From the NCBI RefSeq assembly GCF_000764305.2, contig NW_025946100.1, forward strand, positions 148,440 to 212,439: 64,000 nt of DNA. The letters run 5' to 3'. A model generated the notes under the pieces. It searched no databases. It saw nothing but the letters and a program-made list of their open reading frames with translations, and was not told where the DNA came from. The number at the start of each line of letters is the position of its first letter. Position 1 is the first letter of the stretch. Positions 12,462 through 25,657 of the stretch are shown here, one piece after another. Source of the DNA: Hyalella azteca. Its lineage: Eukaryota > Arthropoda > Malacostraca > Amphipoda > Hyalellidae. The translations under genes and the position numbers were made by a program.

Positions 12462-12635
12462 GTGGCAGGTTCTGGTGGCAGTTCTGGTGGCAGGTTCTGG
12501 TGGCAGGTTCTGGTGGCAGGTTCTGGTGGCAGGTTCTGGTGGCAGGTCCTGGTTGCAGGTCCTGGTGGCAGGTTCTGGTGGCAGGTCCTGGTGGCAGGTC
12601 CTGGTTGCAGGTCTTGGTTGCAGGTCCTATTGCAA
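12462..12635. repeat. 13 bp minisatellite, unit ggtggcaggttct
   Basis: About 13 head-to-tail units. The later ones vary to ggttgcaggtcct. The Gly/Trp/Val-rich open frames here are repeat artefacts. Confidence 0.9.
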
Positions 12636-15123
12636 GACGAAATTGCCCTTTGCTAATGACTCTTTAAGCATCATTGACGGACACGGATTTTATGTGATAT
12701 CTAACCTAATTATAGAATATAATAAATTATGAACACAAAATGGAAAGATCACTCAATCGAAATTTTCAAAAATTCAGGTCCTGTATGGACGTATAATGCT
12801 TCGACGCGCTTTCTTCGTGGGCAATTGATGACTTCATTTGTTGTAAATGTTGATAGTAATAATTTATTGATCTGAAAAATGAATTTTAATCATATTTTAA
12901 TAATAACATTTATATGTAATAATTTTGATATTTTTTTGATAATTTTAGGAGTCTTTGAAGAATCGCCGTTCTAAACAGCGCTTCAGAATAGCATGTTCAG
13001 CGTTGCTTTTAAGAATAGTGGAGCTCCGGCGTTACTTCTCAGGATAAGGCAATTGTGAGAAAAATTTAATCTAGAAGCGTTCTTTTACGAAGTTATTGTG
13101 AAAAGTGTAGTTCTGCAAAGTTCTTGTGAGTAACGATGTTCTTGAAAGAAGTGTAGTTCTGCATGGCTTTTGAAAGTGAGCTGAATGAGTTCGCAAGACT
13201 TTTGAAATTTCGTAGTGCTACGATGCAATCCCAAGAATATATGACGTTGTCCTCATCCAGCGTTGAGCACCAAGCTTTCAACAGACAATCAGCTTCGCTT
13301 GCTAAACAATTAATAACAATTAATATCTCTTATTAGGTGCTCATAGCATTGTGAGCTAATTAGTTGTGTGATCAAAGGATCAACATACAGGGAAATTAGG
13401 TCAGCAAATCTTAGCTTGGATTTTTTTCGTACACTGTCTGGTCGACTCCATAGGCATTTTACCGAATGATAATGATTTTTTTGCATAATAGTTCAACCGA
13501 TAGTCGTTGCATATTCGACCCTCCTTGATTTCTGTTGAGAAACTGACCTGATGATTGGTGTTTCAAATGGGTTATTACAGCTATCACAAATTACGGTCAC
13601 TAAATTCCACGTAATCGTTTTTCGTTAAACAAATTTGGTATTTTGGCGCGTTCGAGAGCAAAATCTATCAAACATTTGATTGAGCCTTGTCCAAGTGCGT
13701 GTGCTGCAGTATTATTTTATGTCTCAATTTTACCTGAAAAGGAGCGCATGCACCTACATGGCTTTAAGCGAGTGCGTCTCACAGATGGTGTTGGATTGCA
13801 TCCCAATATTTGACCTCAAGCTGTGTCAACGATCTCTTGACAACAAGCTTTTTAAAAAACCTAAGCGTATCTCAGGCGGGAAACATTCATCATTTGGGGA
13901 TTCAGAGCTGAATTTTAACAAGGATGTAGTGGTGATCATTACCTCAAACAGTTATTCTTCTTCACTTCACATCCATGCACTCACACCTGTGGCAGATGAT
14001 TGTGTGTCATCGCCGCCGTGTGCGAGCATCAATGACCAGTGGCGGCAGCATAAAAAAATACATTTACTGTTATAGTAACTTGAGCGGTAATCGCAAATTA
14101 TGTTGGGTATCTCATTCTAGCAAGTTGGCTATATTATCGGATTAGTGGATGAATTTATGACGTAACAGCTGTGCGAATATCTATCTAACCCCGGCATTTA
14201 ACGTCATATTGAGGTCCAACTATAGTGCGCAACGGGCATACTAATTTTTCAGTATCGCATTTTCTTTTAATACTCAAAACATTATATTCTTATTTATTGG
14301 TCACGTGTTGGTTCTCATTAGAGTGGATCATGAAACATGGACGACAATTGAGCTGAAACTCAATCTGAATCTTCTTTCTTTCCATGCCGCAAACTATATA
14401 GGCTAGGCTAGGCTAGCAACTTCCATCCTACAGAACGCGTACGCACGAAGTAGGCACAGCATGAGACGGTCAAGGCTTTAGACTTTAGAGTAGCAGCGAC
14501 GCCAGGCGTGCGTCGTCCAGACAAAAGTTGTAGTATCCTTGTGGTGGTGATGGTGTGTTGCCACTAAGAAAGTGAAGAAGAAACAAGTAGTAACAAAGAG
14601 TGACCAGAGAGATGCAGGAGAAAATTAAAGGCGATGAGAGACGAAAAAGGCGCTTAATGCATACTATTTTCATAGAGGTTTGGGATTAGGGTTGGGTTAC
14701 TTGCTTGTTGGGTTAGTGACGTTTTCTTACCCTGTGTGTTTTTTTCCATCACCTTTGTCTTGCTTGCGCCTGTATCTCTGAAGTGTCTGTGACGTATTTA
14801 GCATACCAACAGGACACTTCGTAGTGCATAGTGCTACTTCGTAGTGCTAGTGCCCTATTTAGCATACGGGCCACTGTATGCTTCTGAACATAAATTGCAG
14901 TTAAAACTTTCCAACTGCGAATCCTCTTTATTTAGCAGATGGCAAAATTTTAATTATGCATTATTTGATGTGCATTATACTTGGTCTCAACAAAATCCCG
15001 AGTTTTCAACGGACTATCCCTAAGTATAAGTTGTTTGTACGCTGAGAGTACACTTTACGATATATACCTGTCTTTCATGCATTGAAGACCTGGTGCTCCA
15101 CAATCAATAAATCAAAAAAATAG

Positions 15124-15152
15124 TAGTAAATAAATAAATAAATAAATAAATT
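15124..15152. repeat. (aaat)n microsatellite
   Basis: Perfect tetranucleotide run of about seven units in the long intron. Confidence 0.9.
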
Positions 15153-16611
15153 TTTACACACAGGCCACATCATGTAATCGTAACATGCTTACTTCATTTC
15201 CTTGTCCGAGCAGCATCGTAATGAACACATTTTGAACTTAATTAACAATACGTTGTTTTTTTTTTCTAAATTGGATTATGGCTTTAGTTTGACTGTAACA
15301 CGTCCACGTGATGTCCTTGCGTTTACCAAGCTTGTATTCTCTAAGAGAGCTCCAATTTTTCTCCAAATTTGTATTGAGCTTCACAATTCTTTGACACACA
15401 GGCCACATACGTATAATAATTGAGGTGCAGCGTGGAGCTTGATTTTGACGAGTCAGCTTAATAAGCAGTAATTAGGAGTGTGATTTTTGGTGGTGCACCG
15501 CAATGCTGGTAGCCGGAGACAAGGCTAGCGGTCAAGGCCTGGTGCTATTTAGGTAGGAAGGGCACATTGCCAGTGCCTGCCACTACGCTTAGTAACTTCC
15601 ACGACCACAGGACATTCCGACCAATCAATGTGACATTCTGAGGCTTCAAAGTTCACCACGAACTTCTTTACTATAAAATTTAATCTGTTGCCCTCACCTG
15701 TGAGTTAGTCCTTGCCTGGCACAGTTAATGAAAATATCCATGAATCAAACGTACTATATAATGGCTGATCAACCGTAATCAATTTATTGAATTTGTTTCC
15801 CTTGGAGTCTCGTATTCACCTATTTCTAGCCACGCAAGCTGCTTCCGTTTTCTGTGTCAACAGAATTACAGATTTCTTGCGATATCCACTTGATCATCTG
15901 TCATTAAAGCTAAAAGACCCTATTCCTCGTGAAAAAATTTATGGAAATTAGCCTTTTATTAAAAAATTATCGGGCAGAAATATCGATGAATTAAGACGAG
16001 TATGATACAGAAGATTAAATTGATATAAATCTTTTCCAAACCGTACTGATCATTTTGGTTACTGTTAGATCCACAAAGTGTTTTCGTCATTTAAACGCTG
16101 CAATTTTTTGTATAAAATTTGAGAATACCAACCGAATTCACAAACTTATGAGTAGAGTTGAGTTCCGAGAAAAATTTAGAGATGAATGCTGCTGGGTCAG
16201 TGGAGTACAAACTCATCTATGTCTCATGTGGGCTGGGCGCTGGCTACTGCCATTTACTGTTACATTATAATCGTACTTTGCAATCTTCGGTCAAGCTGTA
16301 CGTGTCTGTCTATTCTTGTGCTGAGTATTTTTCATGATTGTGAACCTAAAACGATAATTATAGGTTGCTTTTGGCAAATTTCATCGCTTGTATTCAGATC
16401 ACAATAAAACTCCCATTCGCGCCTACTCATAGGCAATTTTGCTCTCTTTTCTCAACTGCTACTCTTCTTCCAATGCTAGCGGTCGATTTAATTCCTTATA
16501 TGTTGTTTGTTCAACTGTTTTTCTTATAGATTACGGACTATTTTGCACGATACATTCTTTACTGCTGCTCTCCTTTGAAGAGATTGCTCTCTATTACAGT
16601 CAAATTTATGG

Positions 16612-16710
16612 TTGTGTGTTCAAGTGCACGCTTTGCCGTCAGGCTTCAGAGGAGGAAGCTGCAGCTGGTGCGGGCTGAAGCAGAGTTAGCAGAGTCTAAG
16701 CAGAAAAGTT
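16612..16710 (+). pseudogene. Coiled-coil-like coding fragment, origin unknown
   Basis: One frame reads RLQRRKLQLVRAEAELAESK and then stops soon after. This is a heptad-like charged helix with good codon composition, isolated in the intron. It may be a relic of a retroelement gag or an unlinked exon. No flanking domain or clear splice signals support either. Confidence 0.25.
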
Positions 16711-17689
16711 AGTCAGTATCGATCGCGCTGTGTTGTGGTGAGGTGTGTCGTGCAATAGTCGTTTGTTGCATGCGTCCGGTGTCTCTAGTCAGACAATATT
16801 ATTCAACGTTTGCTTTTGGAAATGGAATGTGTTACCGTAGAAGTCGAATTTTGACATATCCACTATTGAGTATAATGGTGTGGTTTTTCTGTCTAGTCGA
16901 GGATTCATGTTCGTGATGCGGCAAGATAAAGAGGGAAATTTCTACCGTTTCCTGTAGAGTGTAGTTATGCCGCGGAGTTACGGAAGCCGAACGCACCCTG
17001 CTTCCACTTATAAGTACTTGACGAAATTCACGTCATACAGGTGTGGTTGGTGCTGACTGCTCCAAGCCCTAACCGGAGTGCATTTACCACATACTGGCGA
17101 ACAATACTACGAGATGAACAAAAGAATACAGTAGTTGATCATTCATTTTTCGCGTGCAGGTTGATAATTTGCTTCATTACTTTTCTCTTACGTGTGCCGT
17201 GCGCGTGTGGCGTGTGCTAACTCTATCTCTAACTGTGCATAATCATTTGCGGATCATTGTGACATTTCATGCAGGTTGCTAGAAAACTATTTCGAAGTTC
17301 GAAGAATAACAATTGCCTGAGTATAAAATCAATCCTTCACATACCGGTACATCTTTTTATTTTGAACGCAATAATAGGTACTCATACGGTCATACCATGT
17401 GTCCAGTATAAAGCACTCATGTATCAGCTCCCCAAGGACCCCAACTAAAACTTCAAAGCAAGTCCTGCTATTTATTTGTCCATCTCCTGGTAAAGGTTAG
17501 GAATCATGGGCATAGGTACCCCGTACCAGAGTATAGGGATAGGAACTGTCTCGGCAGTCTCGCTAAAATTAACTGAAGTTATATTAGTCTAACGAAGCTG
17601 AGTTAGTTTACGATAATTATTTGTTTTGCTTCAGTCAAATCATGGCCCCGATTATGTCCGATAGAAGGTCGTTAAAAGCCTGTTTAAAA

Positions 17690-17725
17690 ACCGTGTAGCT
17701 CAGTTAGAGACGCCTGGTCTAACAT
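17690..17725 (+). repeat. tRNA-head-like fragment (A-box region)
   Basis: gtagctcagttagagacgcc resembles the D-arm/A-box of a tRNA, but no matching B box follows at tRNA distance. It is not a functional tRNA; a decayed tRNA-derived SINE head is possible. Confidence 0.3.
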
Positions 17726-20325
17726 AACGTCCAAATTTCCAAAACATCAGACAAGAAACCAATTTAGCCAGGTATAGAATTTATTTTTTTTTGTTTTTTT
17801 TTATTCAATGTGCAGGTCATATAAGTGACCTTTATGGTCAGACTGAAAATATTACAACTATTATGCCCTAATCCATTGGTTTCGAACATTTTTGTGATAT
17901 ACTACGACTTTGACTTGGAGGTCCCCGAACTGGACCGTCGACGTCGAGGTTCGCCGCGTAAGACAACCTGATGCTACGTATTGTCCATTGATTTGCAGTA
18001 TTTTATCTTGCATTATGCGTCCATTATAAGCGCGTTGACTGTAGACTGTAGTGTATATGTAAATATATCAATTTAGCCGTAGACTGCGCCTGCGCGAGAC
18101 CATGCATACCAACAGCTGTGAACTGTCGTCAGATAGCTTTGTGCTAGGTCGTAAACATTTTTGTGTGATACACTTCCATAGAAAATCGCTCTCTACTAAT
18201 AGTATTCGTATCGTACGTAGAATAGAAGGCCCCATAGATTGCCATGCATTCGCGGGTGCTCCTACCGTACGTAGGTCAAGACGATAACCAATGCTCCAAG
18301 TCTAAGCCATGAACCCATATAAATGAATGGACCATAATGTCCAAATAGTGACCCACTTTCTGCACGTAGCACTGATATAACCTTTAGCCGAGTAGTAGGA
18401 CGGGGTCGGGATGAAGAACAGAAGGAAAAAATGTGCATCGTTTTTTGGACAAAATCTCACTCGTTTCTCTCAATGTGCAAACATGATAGCCATCGTGTGC
18501 GTATCATCCGAAGTCTGCTCACACGACAATATTCACCATCGCCTGAATTTACTATCATCGTATCGTGTATCTTCAGTGTGCGAAGAAATGAAATAACTTT
18601 ACTACTATGCTACTTACGCTACAAGCATCAAATTCTTTGCCTTAAATAATCTTCGTGCACAGAAATTTCATTGTAGCTCCCGAGATAGCTTCATTGATCT
18701 TAACTTCTCCTCAAAATCCGGTTGTCCTCTTCGACAATCTCACACCCAAAGAAATGTATAATGTCTTTCTTAGGAAATGCTTTCAGATTCTCAACGATAT
18801 TCCCTTAAATTCTCTCAAATATTCTTTCACTTTCTAATATCCTGTTATCCATTAGGAAACTGAAACTCACCAGTTGGCTGTAGGGCAGCGTTCAACAGGT
18901 CTTGATGAAAATGATGTTAACTGATGAATGTAAAGCAAAATTTTAATGTTTTCATGGTAATTAGTAAAGCTCTTGAAAAATTTCTTATTGATGATTTATG
19001 AGACAGAGAAAAAGAAATAATTTTTCGATTAAAGGAGGGGGTACAAGTAAATTTGATGTAAGTATTATTTTTCTAAGAAATAGTTCATGATTGTGTCAGA
19101 AATCGTCTGACCCAAAATTATACATTAGCTTATTATGATAATATTTTATATAATATTAGCTTCGCTGCTGCCGTTCTTTATGCCATGAGTGTAGGAGCAA
19201 ATCACTACTTTCAGAAACGCATTTTCTAGACTGCTTCACACTTGGTGAGCCTTCCTATAGTTTCACTTTTACTCCTGCGGTGGGTCGTGAAAGTCCTATT
19301 CGATGAGCCGTTCAATGAAACTATTAACTCACTTGACAATCGACGGACATAGCGAGGCGGCAATTACGAGTCGACTATCGTGGCACTCGCTTCTGGTAAC
19401 GATAATCGGCGTAAATGCTGAAACTTCACTGTATTGAATTTCTTTTGCTAGGTCGAGTGACAAGCAAACTACTCACGTTTAATCTTCAGGATAGAACACA
19501 TATAGTGTCATTCCATTTTATTCTCTTTCTGTTTGACTATAACAGCTAGTGTTAGCGGATGCACGACCACCAACGTCATTTCCATAATATATATAGCAAC
19601 CAAATATACTGATTATTTTCGATTTCCTGACCGCAACGAATAACACCAAGAGATACAAATTTATAGTAACCTGTGACAAATTATGAGCGCACTTGTACAA
19701 TCTTGAATGCTGTTTGGAGCCTAAAACTGAACTGAACTCACACTTAACTTCACATTAAGCACATCTTTCATCTCTTCCATGCAATTGTGCTCTCTCTAGC
19801 TTTGTTCTCAACCTATCCAACGGCAATGAGTATTGCTGCAAGACATCATATTTACACTTTATCCTCAGACATTTTCACTTCAACTTTGTTTACCCCTGCT
19901 TCATTTCTTTGGCTTTTCAAATAGTTTTCAAATGCAATGTGCAGGGGAAAAGCAATTAAAGCATCAAAGTGTACCCTACCGTTATAGCCACGTCCTAGTT
20001 GTCAAGTGTCCTAGCTGCTGCCTCATTACCACCCGCCACCGAATTAATTCTCTCAGTTTGCGTTAATGCGAGATCGCATAAAGCGCGACCTCAAAGCGAC
20101 TCTGATAAACAAATGAATATAGACAAATTCATAAAGTGTTTTCCAGTATGCTTACCTAATTAAATTGTTAATCTAATGGTGGTTGTAAATTGCAAGTAAT
20201 AGCTGTGTGTACTTATTGCTTAGTGTGATTTTGTACTAAAATTTGTATCTATTTGTCAGTGTACAGGGTAATTTTAGAGTAAGTTAGTTGAACAATGTTT
20301 TATCCCTTTAAAACACAAGAGAATA

Positions 20326-22018
20326 ATGAGCACTGTAGCAACATCTCCTACTGACCAGAGTCTGCAGCCCTCGACTGAACCATTTACGCCATGTACTGCA
20401 AAAAATGTTGCCTCACAAAATGACCTCGAAATGCCTCACCAAAATCCTAACATAGCACTGAATGAAAGTGAAAGCGACCCTCATTCTAATGTTGCCGATA
20501 ACTCGTCTCCTGTCATTGTTTCGAAGAGGAACTCTCCTATCGTTGACTTGATCGTAGAAAACGAGATCGAGATTGTTGGGAGGGACTCGCTTAGCAGCAA
20601 TGCCAAGGAGAACCCAAGTGATGCATTAGCATCAGGTGTAGGTTGTGATAGTCTTGTTAGTAATGCAGACGGAGCTCAATTTAATTGTCTTATAACTGCG
20701 GGTTGTGGTAACGATGGATTGTTGGATTGTAGTGCGAGATCAGCGGGTGCAAAAATTGAAACAGATGTTGACTCTAGTCTGGTAAGAAAAACTGAGACCG
20801 AAACTAGGAACCGAATAAACGTCAAGTCATTTGATATAAGCAAGAGTGAGTTGAATAACGGACCAGTGTTCACCGATACAAGTGATGCCAGTCAACGTTC
20901 CGAAGGTCACGATGCGAGCGACATTGCAGGCGAAAACAGTCCATGCAACTCATCAGGAGACAGCAGCAGTCACATCACCAACAACCCGTGCTCTGACCCC
21001 AGCTCTCTGGGAGACACGAGTGAGTCCGTCAGTGCATCGTGTGAAGCAGATAATGATGACAATGATAACCTGGTCTCATTTCCGTGCAATCTATCGGTGC
21101 CCTTGGATGCCGAGTTGATTGAGACCGCCCATGAGCATGCCATTCACGAAGATAATCCATCTGCATCGGTTGTGATAACAGATTCTAAATTACTTAATTC
21201 TCTCCCTGTATGTTTAAATACTTCTCCGTTAAACCCGCAAGAAAAACAAGGAGACAAATGTGTTTTTCAGGAGCAAAGTGAGAACGACGATGAAGAAAAG
21301 AAACCTCAAGTCCAACAAGTAGTCGATGAAGGAAAATGCCTCGAAACTTCACATGTTAATAATGATCAAGAATGTTTTCTTTTTATCTCACTAGAAAACG
21401 ATGACGCTAAATGTATACCTCAAGTAGAGTTAGACAAAACTAGCGAAAAACCTGTTGGCACAAGCAACAGTTCAAACATCGGTCCATCCCTTAGATGTTC
21501 TGACTCATTACCTCAAGTGAAACACGAGAGAGATTCTTTTAGGAATCGAATAGGGTCCCTACGGAAGAACAAAAATATCAAAAAGGATTTCATCGTAGAA
21601 ATATTCGAGTCGAAAAAGCCCACTTTCGACGTTAGTAAAGATGGAGAAAAGGGTGCAATCGACAGTGCAGATTTTACCAATCTGCTAGTTGGGAAACTAC
21701 GTACTGAAGGAAGAGCTCGAAGTGAACCTCCTGAGCTCACAACGTCGGCTCCTAATTTTGTCTGCTTTGAGATCAGCCACTCGAACAGCAGTAATGACGT
21801 GTCCGCTGGTGCACGATGCTCAAATATTCCAAAGCCAACCTTAAGACACAAACATGCGGCTTGTGATTCAGTGCAGAAATTAGGCTGTAACGGGACTACG
21901 AAGAGCGGCTCAGGGCCGACCTTGGTACAAAGCTGTGAGTCTGGACTCATTGCGCCTGCTTCACTCAGTCACACATGGGAGTCTGCCTCTGGGATTAGTG
22001 GTGATCTCACATCGACAG
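20326..22018 (+). CDS. Alternative first coding exon B (564 codons + 1 nt)
   Basis: Long open frame from ATG 20326. The frame has a TAG stop about 50 bases upstream with no acceptor needed, so this ATG is probably an initiator. It ends at TCG ACA G|gtgagc in phase 1, like exon A and the 2646 exon. The product is acidic and Ser/Asn/Asp-rich for about 350 residues, then becomes more basic (FRNRIGSLRKNKNIKKDF). It contains FIVEIFESKKP, which loosely resembles the FT(V/I)EF stretches of CEP170, and CSNIPKPTLRHK, an SxIP-like motif with basic flanks. I recognise no domain. It is best read as an alternative N-terminus replacing the FHA-containing one; a nested separate gene is the alternative. Confidence 0.7.
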
Positions 22019-22574
22019 GTGAGCTCAACTTCTAAACGCGCCTTGTATTGCCTAGGTTTTCATTTTAAGCATGTGTTAACAGCTCATTAAGTTTGACTGC
22101 AAAGCTTTACATGGAGAAAATACTGAACAATTCTCACGTTGGATTATTTGTATCGTCGATTTAATCGTTTGATTCGTTGACGGCTCGCATTAGGTATGTT
22201 TTGAAATTGAACTGTTTTTAAGACAAATTTTATAGTACATATTTGTTATTTAAATTGAGTAAAGCCCACATTAAACATGTTTCGTATTTCACTTGTATAA
22301 TTCGATGTTGAATTTCCAAATACTTAGTAATTAGTTGAAAAATACTATAGTTTCAGCTACGAAGTTTATTACCGCTACTCGTAAATCTTTCATTCGTGTT
22401 CCTAGGCCTGAATTATTTTCGTTGCTTTACCCAAAATTGGGGAGATCCCTTCACGAAAGGTGCAAATTTACTCTCCGACATCCGCATTCTGTTTGATCGT
22501 CACTGTAGATAACAGTGACGTGTTTCGTTGCAATTTGTCGCTCGGTTTATGTGTGCTAACCGACATTACTGGGC

Positions 22575-22755
22575 ACAGCACCACACGCATGAAGCAGCAT
22601 CACACGTAAAGCCACAGCATCACACGTAAAGCCACAGCATCGCACGTAAGCCACAGCATCGCACGTAAGCCACAGCATCGCACGTAAGCCACAGCATCGC
22701 ACGTAAGCCACAGCATCGCACGCAGCTAGGGCACAGGCACAGCATCGCACGCAAT
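22575..22755. repeat. 19 bp minisatellite A, unit gccacagcatcgcacgtaa
   Basis: About eight units; the last ones vary to cacagcatcgcacgcag. The Cys/Ala-rich reverse-strand open frame is an artefact of the array. Confidence 0.9.
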
Positions 22756-22914
22756 AAGGCCGGGCACGATACGCAGTGCTCAGCCTAATTAACAAAACGC
22801 TTTACTATTTACAAAATTCATCTTTATTCATAATACTCGACATCAAGCATCACTGCACCATTAACAACAAGGTTCAGCTACATTAATGCGGTGCATCTTC
22901 GATCATGCAAGTGG

Positions 22915-23130
22915 CGCAACTACATGCATGAGGTGCAGCTACATGCAAGAGGTGCAGCTACATGCAAGAGGTGCAGCTACATGCAAGAGGTGCAGCTACA
23001 TGCAAGAGGTGCAGCTACATGCAAGAGGTGCAGCTACATGCAAGAGGTGCAGCTACATGCAAGAGGTGCAGCTACATGCAAGAGGTGCAGCTTCATGCAA
23101 GAGGTGCAGCTTCATGCATGAGGTGCAGCT
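22915..23130. repeat. 19 bp minisatellite B, unit gctacatgcaagaggtgca
   Basis: About eleven nearly identical units; the final two switch gctacatg to gcttcatg. The MQEVQLHARGA-type open frames in three phases are artefacts. It has the same period as array A, 160 bp away. Confidence 0.95.
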
Positions 23131-24317
23131 TCTTTGCTAAAGATGGACGAATGAGCTTCACACATGAACAAAATACGTTATATTTGTAATAAAAATAAAA
23201 TATCGTAGCATGGAGTATAATTAACACATGATGGAAAATAATATGTTCAAGTGTTACTCTGAAGATATCGTTCATCTGAAATATATTATTAGAACATATC
23301 ATTGAAACATATTATCACGTCACGGTGAGGTCACACGTAAAACTATAGATACCTGACCTAAGCTGCTGTTTAAAATGGTTGGAAAAACGGGACGCAGTAT
23401 TGAATATAAGGGAAACATGTCTCAGCCTTAGGGCGTGCCATCATAAATAAGGCGTGTGTGCCGCAGTGAGGTTTCATGCCGAAGGATAGCTGAAAGTTCA
23501 GCCAGCTGAGACGTCGCTGCGGCAGCGGCGCAGACGCAGGCCGCTCGCTGAACACTCGGCATTCCACTCCGCCAAGTGGATTAGTTGGACCTGAACTGTC
23601 GTGGCGGTGAGATGTGCGCGTTGTGTTCCTGTGTCGTGCAGTTGCTGATCCACGGTCAAGTGTGGGTCGTATGTGGGCAGAAGTTTGCGTTAGTGAATGT
23701 AACCAAGGATTTAGTGTAGGATATTGCCTAACATAGCACTACATGGTAAAGCGCTGACGTTTCTTCTTCCTCGTTCATGAACGCAAGTCTCGGTGCACTC
23801 GATGCAAACCGAAAATCTTGGGTGATATAATAAGCCTCGTTGATAATGAGGTAGACAAACTAATTCATAGCTACTGATGATTCTTTGTAAAGTGATTTAA
23901 CGCTGTTGCAATTGAAATTTACTGTGATTATTGGAAAAGATTTAATTGAGCCTAATCTTATTTGGTTTTTGCTTTTTTATCCATCTTTTGGAACACATCA
24001 TTCATTACGTTCCTCTTGACCAAATTCAAAATTGCACTTCGAACAAGTCATGTCTAGAGTTAGAAATTACTTGGCTGTCGTTGTGGTTCTTAGAATGTTC
24101 CCTAACTCTCAGTATGTTTGATTAAATATATTTTCAATTGACAACGATACTGGAAATTACTAATTATTCGATCTCTCAACCTAGATCGGAAAAATCGATA
24201 AATGACTCTACTAAATATCTTCATGAGTCATGCAGATTGTTACTTAAATTCGATAAGTTACGATATTATTATGATCGTTCATGATGTTCAAACAAAATAT
24301 AAGTATGCTTTCTATCT

Positions 24318-24480
24318 TGAGAAGTAGGTATCTTGGTATGCGAGTGGTCCCGAACCAACATCTGGACCTCAAGATGGACACGTCTGGTTCCTCTTTCTCC
24401 CTCTCGATGACCTTGCGGGAGACCGAAGTAGAATTCTTTGAATGCAGTTTCGGATTCCATATGCTTGCAACAGACACCAT
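24318..24480. other. GC3-rich open segment, candidate unplaced exon or conserved element
   Basis: Embedded in AT-rich DNA, this stretch has a plus frame (VVPNQHLDLKMDTSGSSFSL) and a minus frame (SRKVIEREKEEPDVSIL) that are both open and rich in C/G at third positions. No convincing acceptor/donor pair was found on either strand, so I cannot assign it. Confidence 0.25.
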
Positions 24481-25066
24481 TTGCGATAACTCAAGTCAAA
24501 ACTTGAACAAGTTTGTTAGCAGTTAATTGCGTTGTGCAACTAGCTGAAGCAAGTCTCGATCATTCAAGCGAACATAGTTGTTCTCAATTTTATAGTTCTA
24601 AAAGTTAGCCGTTTTCGAACTTAACTGCTCAAACTTCGAACTGATTCACTGAGCCATATGTTCGACGATTTTCCATTTTACATATTGCACGCAATCGCTC
24701 CGATGAGCAATTTGCTCAAGGAATTACCGTTTTTATAATGCATACCGTACGTAGCTACAACGAGCTCATGCTCAAGGATTTACCGTTTTTTTTGCTGCAT
24801 GCGACCACTTCAATGAACCCTTTGTTCAATAATTTGCTGATGCTAGTCTCCTAAATTGTATATACATACTGAAGATTCTTGATCCGACTGCCTTGAATTC
24901 GCAGATCATTTTTCGCTTTTACAGCTAGATATTTGTCTAATTGTATTAAAAAAACGAAATCTAAACAAATTGCACATTCGATAAAAATTCTGAACGATCA
25001 GCGTACATACAGTTAATTTAATTCTAAACCTGATCATATTCTTCAGTCATCTCCGTGTAAATATCT

Positions 25067-25098
25067 CGCTGTCTCATTCGCCTTCGCATGAGACAGCG
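25067..25098. repeat. Perfect 11 bp inverted repeat, 10 nt loop
   Basis: Arms cgctgtctcat and atgagacagcg are exact reverse complements separated by tcgccttcgc. It lies 46 bp upstream of ATG 25144. Confidence 0.9.
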
Positions 25099-25143
25099 CT
25101 GCAACACTCCAACGACAGACCGGTAGTCCCGTTCAGTTCTTCA

Positions 25144-25278
25144 ATGGCCGCCAGTGTCGAGGCAATTGCACAGGAATGCGGAGTAGTTAGCAACCCGCGA
25201 TCTAATGCATCGTTCTATAGTGCAGTTGCACGTTCCACTGCCAGTCATTCGACTAGTGGGTTATTCTTACAACAGTCC
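25144..25278 (+). CDS. Weak candidate small first exon (45 codons)
   Basis: ATG 25144 reads MAASVEAIAQECGVVSNPRS and on to LQQS, followed by a gtgtgt donor in phase 0. The composition resembles the neighbouring Ser/Ala-rich exons. The only phase-compatible acceptor before the next exon (25640) is weak, so linkage is unproven. Confidence 0.22.
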
Positions 25279-25657
25279 GTGTGTATGCATGCCCTTCGAG
25301 GAATGATTGTGTGTAATATTTCATGCATTATAAAAGTTTGTATCGCATTAAAGCTAATGCAAATTGAAGCTGTCTACTTTTCGATTGCTATTGCACTTGC
25401 AATGCAGGGAATTTTTCTGAAATAATTTTTTGCGTAATGTTCAGTAAGCAATTTTATTTTCAGAAAAAGCATATCATAAATTTGGACTTTTGAGCGTTGA
25501 ATTTTTAATTTTGTAGAAAAATTTGTACTTCAGGCGTTAAATGAAAAAGAATTTGGAGTTGTGGAATTTGAATATATTATTGTATTACTCTCTATAGCTG
25601 ATTCCAATAACCAATAACAATGCGACTGACGGGTAGTGAGGGACTTTCTCTCTTTAG

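Larger units (their letters stand above)
5476..20325. other. Very long intron packed with minisatellites
   Basis: About 15 kb without a supportable coding exon. Tandem arrays sit at 6.94-7.25, 7.3-7.4, 7.6-7.9, 8.96-9.2, 9.65-11.7 and 12.46-12.63 kb. From 12.7 to 20.3 kb I see mostly single-copy AT-rich DNA with a (aaat)n run at 15.12 kb, a coiled-coil-like fragment at 16.6 kb and a tRNA-head-like segment at 17.69 kb. Short open frames here (for example 13680-14075) lack splice or compositional support. Confidence 0.6.
22019..25657. other. Intron: twin minisatellites and a possible internal promoter
   Basis: Holds two 19 bp minisatellites (22.56-22.76 and 22.92-23.13 kb). A CpG-richer stretch at about 23.45-23.70 kb (cgctgcggcagcggcgcaga) could be a promoter or non-coding first exon. 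A GC3-rich open segment lies at 24.3-24.5 kb, a three-fold approximately 75 bp repeat at 24.64-24.84 kb and a perfect hairpin at 25.07 kb. Confidence 0.45.

Noticed and set aside
12462..12732. Gly/Trp/Val-rich repetitive ORFs
   Set aside because: Open in several frames only because a 13 bp satellite lacks stops.
13680..14075. 131-codon open frame in the long intron
   Set aside because: Starts at a non-ATG codon, no domain, no matching splice pair, composition like surrounding DNA.
17690..17725. tRNA gene
   Set aside because: A-box-like only; no B box, anticodon arm or acceptor stem.
22556..23189. Cys-rich and MQEVQLHARGA repeat ORFs
   Set aside because: Products of 19 bp minisatellites; all phases read open.
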